A stretch of 64,000 nt of DNA from positions 434,001 to 498,000 of the forward strand of contig JAHHHU010000001.1 of assembly GCA_019359175.1 (NCBI GenBank). Direction: 5' to 3'. The notes under the pieces were generated by a model. That model had not been told where the DNA came from, did no database searches, and saw nothing but the letters and a program-made list of their open reading frames with translations. The translations under genes and the position numbers were made by a program. Positions 1 to 9,680 of this stretch are shown here, one piece after another (within the stretch, counting starts at the first letter, position 1; every line of letters begins with the position of its first letter). The DNA is from Phormidium tanganyikae FI6-MK23 (lineage in GTDB: Bacteria; Cyanobacteriota; Cyanobacteriia; Leptolyngbyales; Leptolyngbyaceae).

Positions 1-1
1 C

Positions 2-235
2 ACTTCTGCGGTCGATAACGAAACCGAAGCAGCAATTCAGCGATCGCTCGAAACCATCACACAACATCGCACGACAATTGCGATCGCTCATCGTCTTTCT
101 ACAATCCGACAAGCCCACTGTATCTATGTGATGGAATACGGGCGCATTGTTGAGCAAGGAACCCATGAAGAACTGCTTGAAATCAATGGACTTTATGCAA
201 GTCTGTGGCGAGTTCAATCTGGGATTCGTGCCTGA
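2..235 (+). CDS. ABC transporter ATP-binding/permease protein, C-terminal end (partial)
   Basis: This is the last 77 residues of an ABC ATPase whose start lies before the window. It begins just after Walker B, in the D-loop area (TSAVDNETE). The H-loop ([13 protein letters not shown]) and the usual ending ([16 protein letters not shown]) follow. The combination matches the nucleotide-binding domain of exporter-type transporters in which ATPase and membrane domain are fused (MsbA/lipid A or peptide exporter class), but the membrane part is not visible, so the substrate cannot be named. The gene converges on the minus-strand NYN gene and their 3' ends overlap by 22 bp. Confidence 0.85.
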   Translation, partial: TSAVDNETEAAIQRSLETITQHRTTIAIAHRLSTIRQAHCIYVMEYGRIVEQGTHEELLEINGLYASLWRVQSGIRA

Positions 236-813
236 GTTGGGCGAATCTTCTCGATTTCGGATTTCATCTTCGATAGGTCAACAAAGCGATCGCAGACATT
301 GATCAAACTATCACTCGTCATCGTTGGTAAGCTAACCACTTCAGTTTGAACGCCACGATATGAGACATGATCGATCGCATAGGTTAGATCACCTGTGCCG
401 CTGAGCAAAATGATTCTGTCGCAGTGTTCAGAAAGGGTCAGCATATCGACTGCCATTTCGATGTTCAAATCTGCTTTTTTAGAGCCGTCTGGATGTTGAA
501 TTAAGTCTTTGCTAACGACTCGATATCCGTTGTGGCGCATCCATAAGAGAAAGCGCTGTTGCTTCTCATTGGTGCGATCGACTCCGGTATAGAAGTAAGC
601 GCGAACCAGCGATCGATCTTTGGTTAAACATTGCAACAACCGCGTATAGTCAATCTCCAATCCAAGCTGCATCGCTGCATAAAACAAGTTCGCGCCATCG
701 ATCAAGATAACGACTCGTTCAGTGTGAGCAGTTGAAAACGGCGAAACGGTTGTGAACGGCGAACGGGTCTGCGGAGCTTGGGTCGATCGTGAAATTAATT
801 GCATTTGAACCAC
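214..813 (-). CDS. LabA-like NYN domain protein (putative ribonuclease)
   Basis: This 199-residue protein has a NYN (PIN-like) domain over roughly residues 32-185. The first strand and acidic residue are in [14 protein letters not shown], a second acidic cluster is in [14 protein letters not shown], and the third motif is [15 protein letters not shown], which has SGTGD where many relatives have SGDGD. NYN proteins are metal-dependent nucleases of the PIN fold; cyanobacterial LabA/LabB-type members affect circadian output, but nothing here shows that role for this copy. The first 30 residues are polar and low in complexity. An internal ATG three codons in (at 804) is an alternative start. The gene is monocistronic and faces an AT-rich upstream region. 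Confidence 0.8.
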   Translation of the reverse strand: MVQMQLISRSTQAPQTRSPFTTVSPFSTAHTERVVILIDGANLFYAAMQLGLEIDYTRLLQCLTKDRSLVRAYFYTGVDRTNEKQQRFLLWMRHNGYRVVSKDLIQHPDGSKKADLNIEMAVDMLTLSEHCDRIILLSGTGDLTYAIDHVSYRGVQTEVVSLPTMTSDSLINVCDRFVDLSKMKSEIEKIRPTQARIPD

Positions 814-1168
814 TTCTGTAAAGGATAGAGATTACATTGGCATTAAGAAAATAAAATCGTGCTTTGATACTCCGAAGCTTAGCACTCGTCCGCAAGTCAA
901 AAAGGTAGAGGGGTCTTGCAAGCCTTTAATAGTTTTTATATTCCTTAATACTTTCTTTAGATTTAACCTGATCTTTCTTCTTTTTGCTAAGTGAATTCAG
1001 AAGGAATAAACAATTCTTAGTATTTGTTAATTTTATTACTAAAAAATAAGGGCGATCGGGAAATGAACGATCGATTTTCGGGTTAATTTTCAACCAGCCT
1101 GTTTCTTCAGAGAGACGAGAACAATTTTAGATAACGGCAGGATTTGCACTACTGTTGTTGAGGATAGA
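814..1168. other. Intergenic region, AT-rich, divergent promoters presumed
   Basis: This 355-base gap lies between the divergent NYN and mutarotase-like genes. It is AT-rich, with poly-A/T patches around 950-1050. I see no ORF, tRNA, strong hairpin or repeat. It must carry both promoters, but no -10/-35 pair stands out. Confidence 0.6.
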
Positions 1169-2098
1169 GTGTTGCGCCAGGATTTTGAACTTTTGCAAAC
1201 AACAGAGATTACGTTAGAGAATTCAGAGATTGCAATCGTGATTCGTCCCGATTTGGGTGGTCGCATCGATCGCTTATTCGACAAACGCACTGAACACGAT
1301 TGGATCTGGCATCCCCCGCAGTATGATCCGACTCAATCAAGAGCGATCGAGCTTGGCGAATCGTTCGATCGACATTGGACAGGCGGCTGGGATGAGATTT
1401 TCCCGAATGATGCCGAAGGCGAGTTTCAAGGACGACAACTCGTGGATCATGGGGAATTCTGGTCGCAATCTTGGAACGTTTTAGAACAGGGGCAATCTAG
1501 CCTAAAACTTGGCTTAACTTGTCAAACTGTTCCCGTAAAAGTTGAGAAAACAATCCGAATCGAAAATGCTCAAGTCGAATTATGCTATACGTTTCAGAAT
1601 CTCTCAGATCAGCCCGTTTCGTTTTTGTTCAAACAACACGCTGCAATCGCGATCGAGTCCGGTGATGAAATCATTCTTCCAAAGTGCGACATCGAACCCG
1701 CTTTTCTTGAATTTAGCCGGATCATCGGACAGCCTGGAAAAACGAAGTTTCCAACCGCGATCGACAAAAACGGCGAAGTCGTTTGGCTCGATCGAACTCC
1801 CGCGAGATCGCAGCTACAAGAGTTTTACTACAGTTCTGGATTAGCGATTGGGCAATGTGGCGTAAGAAATCCGCGATCGCGTTCCACCCTGATGATGAAT
1901 TTTAACTTAAATGAATTTCCCTACGTTTGGATTTTCCAGAGTTACGGCGGATGGAACGATTATTATGTACTTGTGATGGAACCTTGTACAACGATGCCTT
2001 ATGACTTAGAGATTGCAGAACGCAATGGCACGATCGCAACTTTAGATCCGTATCAGATTCAGTATCGGCAATTGAAAGTGAAACTCGAACGAGATTGA
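1169..2098 (+). CDS. Aldose 1-epimerase-like (galactose mutarotase fold) protein
   Basis: The product is 309 residues, starting at a GTG preceded by a GAGG-like site about 6 bases upstream. The N-terminal part contains IRPDLGGRIDRLFDK, the glycine-rich opening of galactose-mutarotase-fold proteins, followed by WIWHPPQ. The central part is beta-rich, with a His-containing stretch (FLFKQHAAIAI), and the C-terminal part has YVWIFQSYGGWNDYY. Members bind sugars and interconvert anomers or act as accessory sugar-binding proteins. The classical catalytic His/Glu pair cannot be assigned by eye, so activity is uncertain. There is no signal peptide, so it is likely cytoplasmic. It converges on nrtD with a gap of about 60 bp. 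Confidence 0.6.
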   Translation: MLRQDFELLQTTEITLENSEIAIVIRPDLGGRIDRLFDKRTEHDWIWHPPQYDPTQSRAIELGESFDRHWTGGWDEIFPNDAEGEFQGRQLVDHGEFWSQSWNVLEQGQSSLKLGLTCQTVPVKVEKTIRIENAQVELCYTFQNLSDQPVSFLFKQHAAIAIESGDEIILPKCDIEPAFLEFSRIIGQPGKTKFPTAIDKNGEVVWLDRTPARSQLQEFYYSSGLAIGQCGVRNPRSRSTLMMNFNLNEFPYVWIFQSYGGWNDYYVLVMEPCTTMPYDLEIAERNGTIATLDPYQIQYRQLKVKLERD

Positions 2099-2160
2099 AT
2101 AGAACACAGAAAGAAAATCGGGAATGTCAAATCCGAATTACATTCCCGACTCCCCATTTT

Positions 2161-3018
2161 TTAGTGCGTATCGTCGTGTGCGAAGCGGTTGTAGAGGAAA
2201 TCCAGCGCTTCGTTCCGCAAATCGTAGTACAACGGATCTTCCATCACCTGAGCGCGGTCGCGCGGACGAGCAAACGGAATCGTGAGGATTTCACCGATCG
2301 TTGCTTCCGGCCCATTGGTCATCATCACAAGGCGATCAGCAAGGAACAACGCTTCATCAATGTCGTGTGTCACCATCAACACCGTACAACCGTGATCCAA
2401 ACAAATCTTCGCCAGTTCTTCCTGCAATTCCTCTTTGGTGATTGCATCGAGCGCACCGAACGGCTCATCGAGAACTAGCACTTCAGGACGGAGAGACAAT
2501 GCACGAGCGATCGCGACCCGCTGACGCATCCCACCCGACAACTGAGGCGGCTTTTTCTGTGCGGCTTCCGAGAGTCCCACCATCGCCAAATGTTCGTTGA
2601 CGATCGCGGATTTTTCAGAATTCGATTTCTGTGGGAAAACAGAATCGATCGCTAAGTAAACGTTCTCGAATGCGGTTAACCAAGGGAGAAGCGCATAGTT
2701 TTGAAACACCATCATCCGTTCGGGGCCTGGCTTCTCGATCAGTTTCCCTTTTAGCTTCACTTCTCCTTCAGTTGGAGTAACGAAGCCAGAAACCGTATTC
2801 AGCATGGTAGATTTACCACAACCGGAGTGACCGATCACACAGATGAATTCACCTTGCTTCACATCTAGGTGAATGTCTTTGATAATCGTTTGGGGGCCGC
2901 TACGAGTGTTGTAAACCTTAACCACGTTTTCTAGGGTTAGAAACGGCTGAGTTAAGGATGAAGGAACAGAAGTAACGGTAGCTGATTCTCTTGTGTTCAT
3001 TGGCATGGGGAGATTCAT
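2161..3018 (-). CDS. nrtD: Nitrate ABC transporter ATP-binding protein NrtD
   Basis: This 285-residue ATPase is the second nucleotide-binding subunit of the nitrate/nitrite importer. Walker A (GHSGCGKST) is at about residues 63-71, the Q-loop in VFQNYALLPWLT, the signature in LSGGMRQRVAIARAL, Walker B in VLVLDEPFGALD, and the H-loop in MVTHDIDEA. It closely parallels the ATPase half of the preceding NrtC but lacks the NrtC substrate-binding-like extension. The N-terminal 20 residues are poorly conserved-looking and two further in-frame ATGs follow the first, so the start may be slightly downstream. It is the last gene of nrtABCD, 74 bp after nrtC. Confidence 0.93.
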   Translation of the reverse strand: MNLPMPMNTRESATVTSVPSSLTQPFLTLENVVKVYNTRSGPQTIIKDIHLDVKQGEFICVIGHSGCGKSTMLNTVSGFVTPTEGEVKLKGKLIEKPGPERMMVFQNYALLPWLTAFENVYLAIDSVFPQKSNSEKSAIVNEHLAMVGLSEAAQKKPPQLSGGMRQRVAIARALSLRPEVLVLDEPFGALDAITKEELQEELAKICLDHGCTVLMVTHDIDEALFLADRLVMMTNGPEATIGEILTIPFARPRDRAQVMEDPLYYDLRNEALDFLYNRFAHDDTH

Positions 3019-3092
3019 AGAGATAAAGCTGTGAGGTTAGGATTGTGGACAACGGCTAGAGTCTGGGGCACTGTGAAATGCCCCAAGCTAAA

Positions 3093-5066
3093 CTATGCGA
3101 CGGCTCTTGCAGGTTGTAGAGCAATTTCTGCCATTGTGTAATCGCGCTTGATCGCCAAGCTGTTGAGATAAGCGATCGGGTCTTCAGAATTGAACGGAAT
3201 GCCATCAAACAATTCAATCTTGTTGCGGGCGTAGCTCAGTTCTGCAAGACCCAACTCCCGCGCGGCGGTACTAAACACATCCACACGACAAGTTTTTTCC
3301 AACACTTCTACCCAGTTGCGCGGCAAAGGAATATCTCCCCAACGCGCCATCTGCGTCATGATCCAAAGATGCTCAGTCCGGCTCGGACGGTTTGCGCCTT
3401 CCCCGAAGAACAAGTGATGCGCTGGATCAGAAGTTCCTAACCCAAGTTGGATGTATTCTACCTGAGTTCCGACGTATTCTTTACGCGCCAGAATCTGACG
3501 AATTTCAGTCGTATTCTCTGGATCAGCGCAATAGCGGCAAGCTTCGAGCAAGGCTTTCACCAGTGCAATGTGAGTATTCGGGTACTTCGCTGCCCAATCT
3601 TCGCGCACACCGAGAATTTTACCGACGTGACCGCGCCAGATATCGAGATCAGATGCGATCGTCTTTCCAACTCCTTCGCGCTCTGCTCTGAGATTCCACG
3701 GATCACCGACGCAGAATCCATCGATCGTGCCTGCTTTCAAGTCCACCACCATTTGAGCAGGCGGAATGATTTGCAGATGCACTTGATGATCAGGGTCGAT
3801 TCCCGCCGAAGCGAGCCAGTACCGCAGTAACAAGTTGTGCATCGAAGACGGGTGAACCACACCAAAGCGGTGCGGATTTTCGGGAGAGCGATCGACCATT
3901 CCCTTAAAGGTTGCCAAGGAGTTGACCCCTTGTTCCTCGAATCGTCGATCAAGCGTGATGCCGTTCCCGTTTCGAGTCATGGTGAGCGAAGTTACAACGG
4001 TTGGGTTGTCGTTGCGCTCATTTCCACCGAGGGTGATCCACAGAGGCATTCCAGCGGGCATCTGAGCCGCATCGAGGTATCCAGCAGTGATGCCGTCTAC
4101 AATCCCACGCCAGCTTGTTTCGCGTGCCAGAGACACTTCATCTAAACCATGCTTTTCAAAGAATCCCTTTTCTTTCGCGACAGCCAACGGAGCGCAAGCG
4201 GTGAGGGGCACAAATCCGATTTCGAGATTGACTTTCTCTAAACCGTGACGTGCAACGGTTGCAACTTTCTGCGCTCGGATTTTCTTCACGCGCTTCTGTT
4301 GGTTCAAGAAGTAGATCAGTTCACTTCGTAAGCTGTAGTAGCTCGGATGCTTCACAACTTCCATCCGGCGGCGCGGGCGAGGAATGTCTACATCGAGAAT
4401 ATTACCGATCTTAGAACCCGGCCCGTTCGTGAGCATCACAATACGATCGCTGAGCAATACTGCTTCATCGACATCGTGCGTCACCATCACAGCCGTAACT
4501 TGGTTCTCTTCACAGATTTTGATCAACTGCTCTTGTAAGTTCCCTCTGGTCAAAGCGTCCAACGCACCGAACGGCTCATCAAGCAGCAATACTTTCGGCT
4601 GAATTGCCAGACCCCGCGCGATCGAGACTCGCTGTTTCATCCCGCCCGAAATCTCGTTGGGATATTTGTCGATCGCGTGTGCGAGTCCGACGAGCTTGAT
4701 GTACTTCTCAGTCAGCTCTACCCGCTCTTGGGGCGACTTTTCAGAAAGGACTTCATCGACTGCCAATCCAACATTTTCACGCACCGTTAGCCACGGTAAG
4801 AGTGAATAGTTTTGGAACACCACCATACGATCGGGCCCCGGTTGCTTCACGGTCAAGCCCTCAAGGGTGACAATGCCGCCTGTCGGATTATCCAAGCCTG
4901 CAATCATGTTCAGCAGGGTAGACTTACCACAGCCAGAGTGACCGATTAGTGAAATGAACTCGCCTTTTTTGATTTGTAAATCGATGCCTTTGAGTGCTAG
5001 ATACTCTTGACCACCAGGAAGTGGAAAGGACTTCTCAACCTGTTCGACAGAAACGAAATTGTCCAT
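3093..5066 (-). CDS. nrtC: Nitrate ABC transporter fused ATPase/substrate-binding-like protein NrtC
   Basis: The 657-residue product has the two-domain form diagnostic of NrtC. Residues 1-260 are an ABC ATPase: Walker A GHSGCGKST at 42-50, signature ISGGMKQR at about 139-146, Walker B LLLDEPFGALD near 160-170, and H-loop VTHDVDEA. From about residue 280 onward the sequence resembles NrtA (IGFVPLTACAPLAVAKEKGFFEKHGL, split here as IGFVPLTACAPL and AKEKGFFEKHGL), a cytoplasmic solute-binding-like domain known in the family to mediate ammonium-dependent inhibition of transport. The gene lies 22 bp after nrtB and is surely co-transcribed. The length is normal for the family and no lesions are seen. 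Confidence 0.95.
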   Translation of the reverse strand: MDNFVSVEQVEKSFPLPGGQEYLALKGIDLQIKKGEFISLIGHSGCGKSTLLNMIAGLDNPTGGIVTLEGLTVKQPGPDRMVVFQNYSLLPWLTVRENVGLAVDEVLSEKSPQERVELTEKYIKLVGLAHAIDKYPNEISGGMKQRVSIARGLAIQPKVLLLDEPFGALDALTRGNLQEQLIKICEENQVTAVMVTHDVDEAVLLSDRIVMLTNGPGSKIGNILDVDIPRPRRRMEVVKHPSYYSLRSELIYFLNQQKRVKKIRAQKVATVARHGLEKVNLEIGFVPLTACAPLAVAKEKGFFEKHGLDEVSLARETSWRGIVDGITAGYLDAAQMPAGMPLWITLGGNERNDNPTVVTSLTMTRNGNGITLDRRFEEQGVNSLATFKGMVDRSPENPHRFGVVHPSSMHNLLLRYWLASAGIDPDHQVHLQIIPPAQMVVDLKAGTIDGFCVGDPWNLRAEREGVGKTIASDLDIWRGHVGKILGVREDWAAKYPNTHIALVKALLEACRYCADPENTTEIRQILARKEYVGTQVEYIQLGLGTSDPAHHLFFGEGANRPSRTEHLWIMTQMARWGDIPLPRNWVEVLEKTCRVDVFSTAARELGLAELSYARNKIELFDGIPFNSEDPIAYLNSLAIKRDYTMAEIALQPARAVA

Positions 5067-5088
5067 GTGCTTGTTCTCCCTCTAGAAA

Positions 5089-5913
5089 TTACTGTTTAAC
5101 AATGAGGGACTGAATCCAGCCCACGAAGCGATCGAGCAACAAACCAACCGCACCAATGTAGAACAACGCCAGAATCACTTCACTGATGTAGTTGTTTTGA
5201 TACGCTTCCCAGATAAAGAAACCAATTCCCACAATCCCGGACATCACGATTTCTGCTGCGATAATTGCCAACCATGCAAGACCGATCGAGATTCTCATTC
5301 CGGTAAAGATGTAAGGCAGTGCAGATGGGAGCAAAATTTTGAAGAAGTACTTTTTCGGAGAGATTTGCAGTACTTTTGCAACGTTGTTGTAGTCCTGGGG
5401 AATCTCTTTCACACCCACAGCAGTGTTAATCAAGATGGGCCAAATTGCAGTAATGAAAATCACGAACAATGCAGCAGGCTCGTTTTTCTGTAAAGCGGCA
5501 AGTGAAATCGGAACCCATGCCAACGGCGGAACGGTACGCAGGAACATAAACAGCGGATCGAGCGCTTTCGAGATTAAAGGCTTTGTACCCACTAAGATCC
5601 CGATCGCGATTCCAACAATTGCCGCCAAGGTGTAGCTAAATAAGACCCGCTGCAAGCTTGCCCAAGTCTGCCAAAAAATTCCTTTGTCAGTTCCACCTCG
5701 ATCAAAGAACGGATAAAACAGCAGTTCGCGCGTTCGTTCATCTGTCCACAAGCTCGATGGCGGTGGGAGCAGAATCACTTTTGAAGCAGAAAGCAATTCC
5801 CAAATAATCAAGAAGATTGCGATCGCGATCAGCGGCGGCACAATTTCTTTGCCCAACTTCGACAAATTGATCCCACCAAACCCTGCTCTACTTTTACCCA
5901 ACGTAGCTGTCAT
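5089..5913 (-). CDS. nrtB: Nitrate ABC transporter permease NrtB
   Basis: This 274-residue inner-membrane permease has about six hydrophobic segments, starting with PPLIAIAIFLIIWELL near residue 30. The binding-protein-dependent transport permease loop (EAA-type) is around LPSALPYIFTGMRISIGLAW, where it would contact the NrtC/NrtD ATPases. It belongs to the SsuC/TauC/NrtB family; the nitrate assignment comes from the NrtA and NrtC neighbours. The start ATG is 55 bp after nrtA, and the gene is followed by nrtC after 22 bp. Confidence 0.93.
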   Translation of the reverse strand: MTATLGKSRAGFGGINLSKLGKEIVPPLIAIAIFLIIWELLSASKVILLPPPSSLWTDERTRELLFYPFFDRGGTDKGIFWQTWASLQRVLFSYTLAAIVGIAIGILVGTKPLISKALDPLFMFLRTVPPLAWVPISLAALQKNEPAALFVIFITAIWPILINTAVGVKEIPQDYNNVAKVLQISPKKYFFKILLPSALPYIFTGMRISIGLAWLAIIAAEIVMSGIVGIGFFIWEAYQNNYISEVILALFYIGAVGLLLDRFVGWIQSLIVKQ

Positions 5914-5968
5914 GTCGATTCTCCTTACTGCAATTGAGACTGTGCAAACATCCTTGTCCTAGTCGCAA

Positions 5969-7327
5969 CTAGGCTTTCAAACTCTTGAACTTCAAACTAT
6001 CCAGGTAAGCCTGGGGTTTTGTTGGATCAAACTCTGCACCATCAAAAAACTTCTCAACCCCACGCGTCGGTTGTTGTGGAATGTCTGCTTGTGCAACACC
6101 CATTTCCTGAGCGGCTTCTCTCCAAAACTTCTCGCCGTTGACTTCGTTAACAATGCGATCGGCTTCGCTCAATGCGCCCTGCGGCAAGTATCCCCAACGC
6201 ACACTCTCAGTCAGGAACCATAGATCATGGCTCTTGTACGGATAAGACACACTACCTTTGCCGTCTTTCCAATACTTCACCGCCAGTTCTGGATTATTCT
6301 CTGGCTTCTGGGTGTCGCCTAACTGATACTGTCCGGCATAAGGGCCACGCAAGAAATCAGGTGGAACATTGAAGAACCTGCGCTGTGCCAAAATGCGGGA
6401 AAGCTCTTCTTTGTTTTCTGGCTTGTCACACCACATCTGAGCGTCCATGATCGCTTTGAGAACTGCCTTGGTTGCTTTCGGATTTTTCTCAATCCACTCT
6501 TTGCGAACCGCGACGTATTCTTCAGGGTGGTATTGCCAAATCTGAGCGGTTAACACAGCGAGGAAGCCAACTTTGTCGCGCACAATCCGGTAGGGCCAAG
6601 GATCGCCTGTGCTGAAGGCATCCATTGTTCCCGTTTTCATGTTGGCAACAGTTTGCGAGGACGGAACTGCCATCAAGTTAATGTCATTGTTCGGATCGAC
6701 ACCGTTTGCTGCCATCCAGTACCGAATCCAGAAATCTTGGTTCGCTTTGGGGAACGTATAAGCCGCCTTGAAAGGAGTTCCCGTCTTCTTCATTTCGCGA
6801 ATATAGTCGGCTGCACCGGATTGGGCTAAGTTCAATTCAAAGCCTTTACCAATGTGTTTGTTTGCTACAGCAACGCCGTTTCCATGTGTGCAAAGTTGCG
6901 CAAGAACCACCATCGGAATTTTGCGGTTTCCTTTGGTAATCAAACCTTCACTTAATAGATGCGGCATCGGCATTTGCCATTGCCCGCCATCAATCCCACC
7001 GTTTTCTGAACCAAGTTCTGCGTTATCGCGAGCGGCTCCCCAAGAGGGCTGCTTTGCGATCGAGACATCAGTCATGCCGTGTCGAGCAAAAAATCCTTTC
7101 TCCTGAGCAATGATCAAAGGAGCAGATTCGACGATCGCGATATAACCGAGTTTGATCCGAGTCGTTTCAGGCAGTTCAGCGGGTGAAAGGGAAAGAGTTT
7201 GAGCTTTCGGGGACAAATCAGACGGGGAAGGAGGCGTTAAAGTACATCCTTTCAGGGTGACGGCTCCTGCTGCTGCACTAGCCGTCCATAAGAACCTTCG
7301 GCGAGTCAAGAAGTTGAATTCGGTCAT
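5969..7327 (-). CDS. nrtA: Nitrate/nitrite-binding lipoprotein NrtA
   Basis: This 452-residue periplasmic binding lipoprotein begins the nitrate transporter operon. The N-terminus has a twin-arginine-like motif (LTRRRFLW, residues 7-14), a hydrophobic stretch, then a lipobox ending at Cys28 (VTLKGC), consistent with export and lipid anchoring. The mature part starts [21 protein letters not shown], shown here as [12 protein letters not shown] followed by AQEKGFF, typical of the NrtA/CmpA family. NrtA is favoured over the bicarbonate-binding CmpA because the cluster carries a single binding protein with nrtB-C-D, but the sequence alone cannot fully separate them. NtcA normally controls this operon; no perfect GTA-N8-TAC box was found upstream. 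Confidence 0.9.
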   Translation of the reverse strand: MTEFNFLTRRRFLWTASAAAGAVTLKGCTLTPPSPSDLSPKAQTLSLSPAELPETTRIKLGYIAIVESAPLIIAQEKGFFARHGMTDVSIAKQPSWGAARDNAELGSENGGIDGGQWQMPMPHLLSEGLITKGNRKIPMVVLAQLCTHGNGVAVANKHIGKGFELNLAQSGAADYIREMKKTGTPFKAAYTFPKANQDFWIRYWMAANGVDPNNDINLMAVPSSQTVANMKTGTMDAFSTGDPWPYRIVRDKVGFLAVLTAQIWQYHPEEYVAVRKEWIEKNPKATKAVLKAIMDAQMWCDKPENKEELSRILAQRRFFNVPPDFLRGPYAGQYQLGDTQKPENNPELAVKYWKDGKGSVSYPYKSHDLWFLTESVRWGYLPQGALSEADRIVNEVNGEKFWREAAQEMGVAQADIPQQPTRGVEKFFDGAEFDPTKPQAYLDSLKFKSLKA

Positions 7328-8125
7328 GTCGAGTCTCCAAGGATAGCAAGGCTTCTCCCTCGTCGATCGTTCGATCGCAGGGGAGATTCACAGAAGCAGA
7401 TGGGTCGTCGCAACATGACTTCAAATCGATCATTCAGTCTTCAACTTTGTCAGATTTGGCAAACTTAAAACTGCTGAATTTGTGTAAGATTGAGGGTCAG
7501 TGAGAGCGAACCACGCTTACGTATTTTTACGAGAAAATAACTGTCTTTTTGAACGCATTAGAAACGATTGAGTTGAGTCAATGGTTTCGATTTGTTCAGG
7601 CATCCATTCAGTTCAATGTATTAAACTCAACTGGTGGATTGAAATAAGATTATCGTCTTTGTGAACACTCGTCTAGTCAAAAAATGATTGAAACTAAAGG
7701 AATTCTAAATTCAAACAATAAGAAATTTAACTGCATTCAAACTGTATCTTTGATTGGTATCGATTTGAATAGATAGTTATACGGTTTTGCCCCGTTTTTT
7801 GGGCTATTTTCTAATCGTTAAAGCGACCAAAGTTTAGTATAGAAATCCTTCGTTCTTTGTAATGGATTAATCCAATTGTTGCGATCGCAATTCTAGTTTC
7901 CCGAAAAACTTGTAGTTTGAATTAATGCTTCTAGTAACAAATATGGTGCCGTGGTAGAGACGCAATCTAGAAGCTGATCAAGCTCATTTTGAAAGCATAA
8001 CTAATCATTAAGATAAATTACAGAAATGTAATGTTTTACAGGCTGTCTTTTGACGAAGGGAAATTAGCGGGGACAGCATGGATAGTGGTGGGACTGCTCG
8101 CTGGTTGATGTTTAAGAGATGAACG
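7328..8125. other. Long divergent intergenic region between nrtA and petJ
   Basis: This region of about 800 bases separates the divergent nrtA and petJ and carries the promoters of both. It is AT-rich, contains no convincing ORF, and lacks nirA, which often sits beside nrtA. Checking every GTA by eye found no perfect NtcA palindrome. The nearest match is GTA-N8-AAC at 7618-7631, without a well-placed -10 toward nrtA. A small palindrome built on CGATCG lies at about 7358-7371. A homopolymer-rich, T/A-biased stretch runs from about 7680 to 8000. Confidence 0.6.
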
Positions 8126-8476
8126 ATGAAGACGACGATTCACAGAATGAGAACACTATTGGTAACGATCGCACTTTCGGTTCTATTTCTAATCGGAATG
8201 AACCAATCTGCGTTAGCTGCGGATGCTGCTGCGGGCGCGAAAGTGTTTAATGCAAATTGCGCGGCTTGTCATGCGGGTGGCGGTAACGCAATTAATGCAG
8301 CAAAAACGCTTAAAAAAGATGCACTGACTGCGAATGGCAAGGATACGGTCGAAGCGATCGTGACTCAAGTAACAAACGGCAAAAACGCTATGCCTGCGTT
8401 TAGAGGTCGATTGAAAGAAGATCAAATCCAATCGGTTGCGATGTACGTTTTAGAAAAAGCGGACAAAGGCTGGTAA
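8126..8476 (+). CDS. petJ: Cytochrome c6 (PetJ), thylakoid-lumen electron carrier
   Basis: This 116-residue precursor has a signal peptide: basic MKTTIHRMR, a hydrophobic core [15 protein letters not shown], and cleavage near SALAAD at about residue 31. The mature part of about 85 residues carries one c-type haem site (CAACH) and the late methionine ligand in [10 protein letters not shown]. The end, [14 protein letters not shown], is typical of cytochrome c6. The protein shuttles electrons from cytochrome b6f to photosystem I as an alternative to plastocyanin, or to cytochrome oxidase. In many cyanobacteria it rises under copper limitation; no such operator is recognised here. The gene is followed by a 12 bp inverted repeat and then the SpoIID gene. 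Confidence 0.95.
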   Translation: MKTTIHRMRTLLVTIALSVLFLIGMNQSALAADAAAGAKVFNANCAACHAGGGNAINAAKTLKKDALTANGKDTVEAIVTQVTNGKNAMPAFRGRLKEDQIQSVAMYVLEKADKGW

Positions 8477-8482
8477 GCGGAT

Positions 8483-8542
8483 TTCGGAATTCAAGATTGA
8501 ATAGAGTTAAGGTGAAGATGCAGTCCAATTTTGAATTCCGAA
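8483..8542. repeat. 12 bp perfect inverted repeat between petJ and the SpoIID gene
   Basis: The arms TTCGGAATTCAA (8483-8494) and TTGAATTCCGAA (8531-8542) are perfectly complementary around a 36-base spacer. There is no T-run, so it is not a canonical terminator. It could be an RNA-stabilising hairpin at the petJ 3' end or a protein-binding site. Confidence 0.55.
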
Positions 8543-8552
8543 CCTCAGTTTT

Positions 8553-9608
8553 ATGTGGCGTAAATCGATTTTAGAGCGGTTGAAACATCGTCCCTGGTTG
8601 CTTGTGCCGTTTCTCGCACTCATTCCGCTGGCTGGACTGTATTTGAATCAGCGCCCTCAAACCGAGGTAGAATCCGTACCGATATCGGGTGCTTCGCAGT
8701 TAAACGCGCCACTCGCATCGCCAACGCCCTCGACCTTAACTTCGCCGCCTCCACAAGCTCAAAAATCCCCAACTCCGAAACCGACTTTAACTCCGGTCGA
8801 TCCAAAGAAATATACAAAAGAGCAAGCTGCAATTAATGAGCGATCGAAAGCCGCATTCGCTGCCTCAGTCGGTACAGTGGATTCATTGATCGAAATGCAG
8901 GTTGCGATCGCCATGGGACAGCCGACAATCTCGATAACCGCGTCTCAAGGGGCAACGATTTCGGATGCAAATGGTCGATCGTTAAGCCAGCTTGCAGCAG
9001 GAAATCCCTACACGGTTCAAGCAAGGGGCGATCGGATGAGTTTCGGCAGCGGTCAATTACCAGGAATGGTCATGATTCAACCCGCAGCGAATGGAGTGCT
9101 GTATTTAGGCGATAAGCCTTATCGCGGGCGCTTTTTGCTTGCTGCACAAGGTGGGCGAATTTGGGCCGTGAACTATATTGATTTGCGCCACTATCTCTAC
9201 AGTGTGGTTGCCAGTGAAGTATCACCGAGTTGGAATAAAGAAGCGCTGAAAGCACAGGCGGTCGCGGCTCGATCGTATGCGCTGACCTACTATTTTCGAC
9301 GGGCACAACCGCTATATCATATGGGGTCGGACGAGTATTTTCAGGTATATAGCGGCATGACGCGAGAATCCGATCGCAGCAATCAAGCGGTAGACCAAAC
9401 GGCAGGTGAATTTGTCAGCTATCGAGGCGGGATTGTTGAATCGCTGTATGCGGCATCGGATGATATTGTTGCCGATGCGTTTCGGGGGCGAGGAATGAGT
9501 CAGCTTGGAGCGTTGAAACTGGCGGAAATGGGGTACGAATATCGGCAGATTTTAGCGCGGTACTATCCGAAAACTGGGATTGCTCGGATCGAGCAGGATC
9601 ACGAATGA
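8553..9608 (+). CDS. SpoIID/LytB domain protein (cell-wall amidase-activator family)
   Basis: This 351-residue protein has one N-terminal membrane/signal segment (WLLVPFLALIPLAGLYL, about residues 15-31), then a Pro/Ser/Thr-rich linker to about residue 85. The SpoIID core follows, with GRIWAVNYIDLRHYL, VVASEVSPSWN and KAQAVAARSYALTYY around residues 205-250. The family includes the Bacillus septal peptidoglycan hydrolase SpoIID and LytB-type amidase enhancers; cyanobacterial members are envelope proteins of unknown detail. The C-terminal signature normally ends with a GHGVGMSQ-like motif; here it reads FRGRGMSQLGA after a shorter loop. The protein is expected to face the periplasm. Confidence 0.85.
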   Translation: MWRKSILERLKHRPWLLVPFLALIPLAGLYLNQRPQTEVESVPISGASQLNAPLASPTPSTLTSPPPQAQKSPTPKPTLTPVDPKKYTKEQAAINERSKAAFAASVGTVDSLIEMQVAIAMGQPTISITASQGATISDANGRSLSQLAAGNPYTVQARGDRMSFGSGQLPGMVMIQPAANGVLYLGDKPYRGRFLLAAQGGRIWAVNYIDLRHYLYSVVASEVSPSWNKEALKAQAVAARSYALTYYFRRAQPLYHMGSDEYFQVYSGMTRESDRSNQAVDQTAGEFVSYRGGIVESLYAASDDIVADAFRGRGMSQLGALKLAEMGYEYRQILARYYPKTGIARIEQDHE

Positions 9609-9680
9609 AACTGTGCGATCGCATTAAAACGTGCCGTCAATATTGCAGACTCTTTAGATTAATGCCAGTTCGACCCGCCG

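Noticed and set aside
3447-3830. Plus-strand frames inside nrtC and other long genes
   Set aside because: They lie wholly within well-supported genes on the other strand and carry no independent motif.
7618-7631. Possible NtcA box (GTA-N8-AAC) between nrtA and petJ
   Set aside because: Only one half-site is perfect and no -10 hexamer is placed about 22 bases downstream toward nrtA. All other GTA trinucleotides in 7328-8125 were checked and none gives GTA-N8-TAC.
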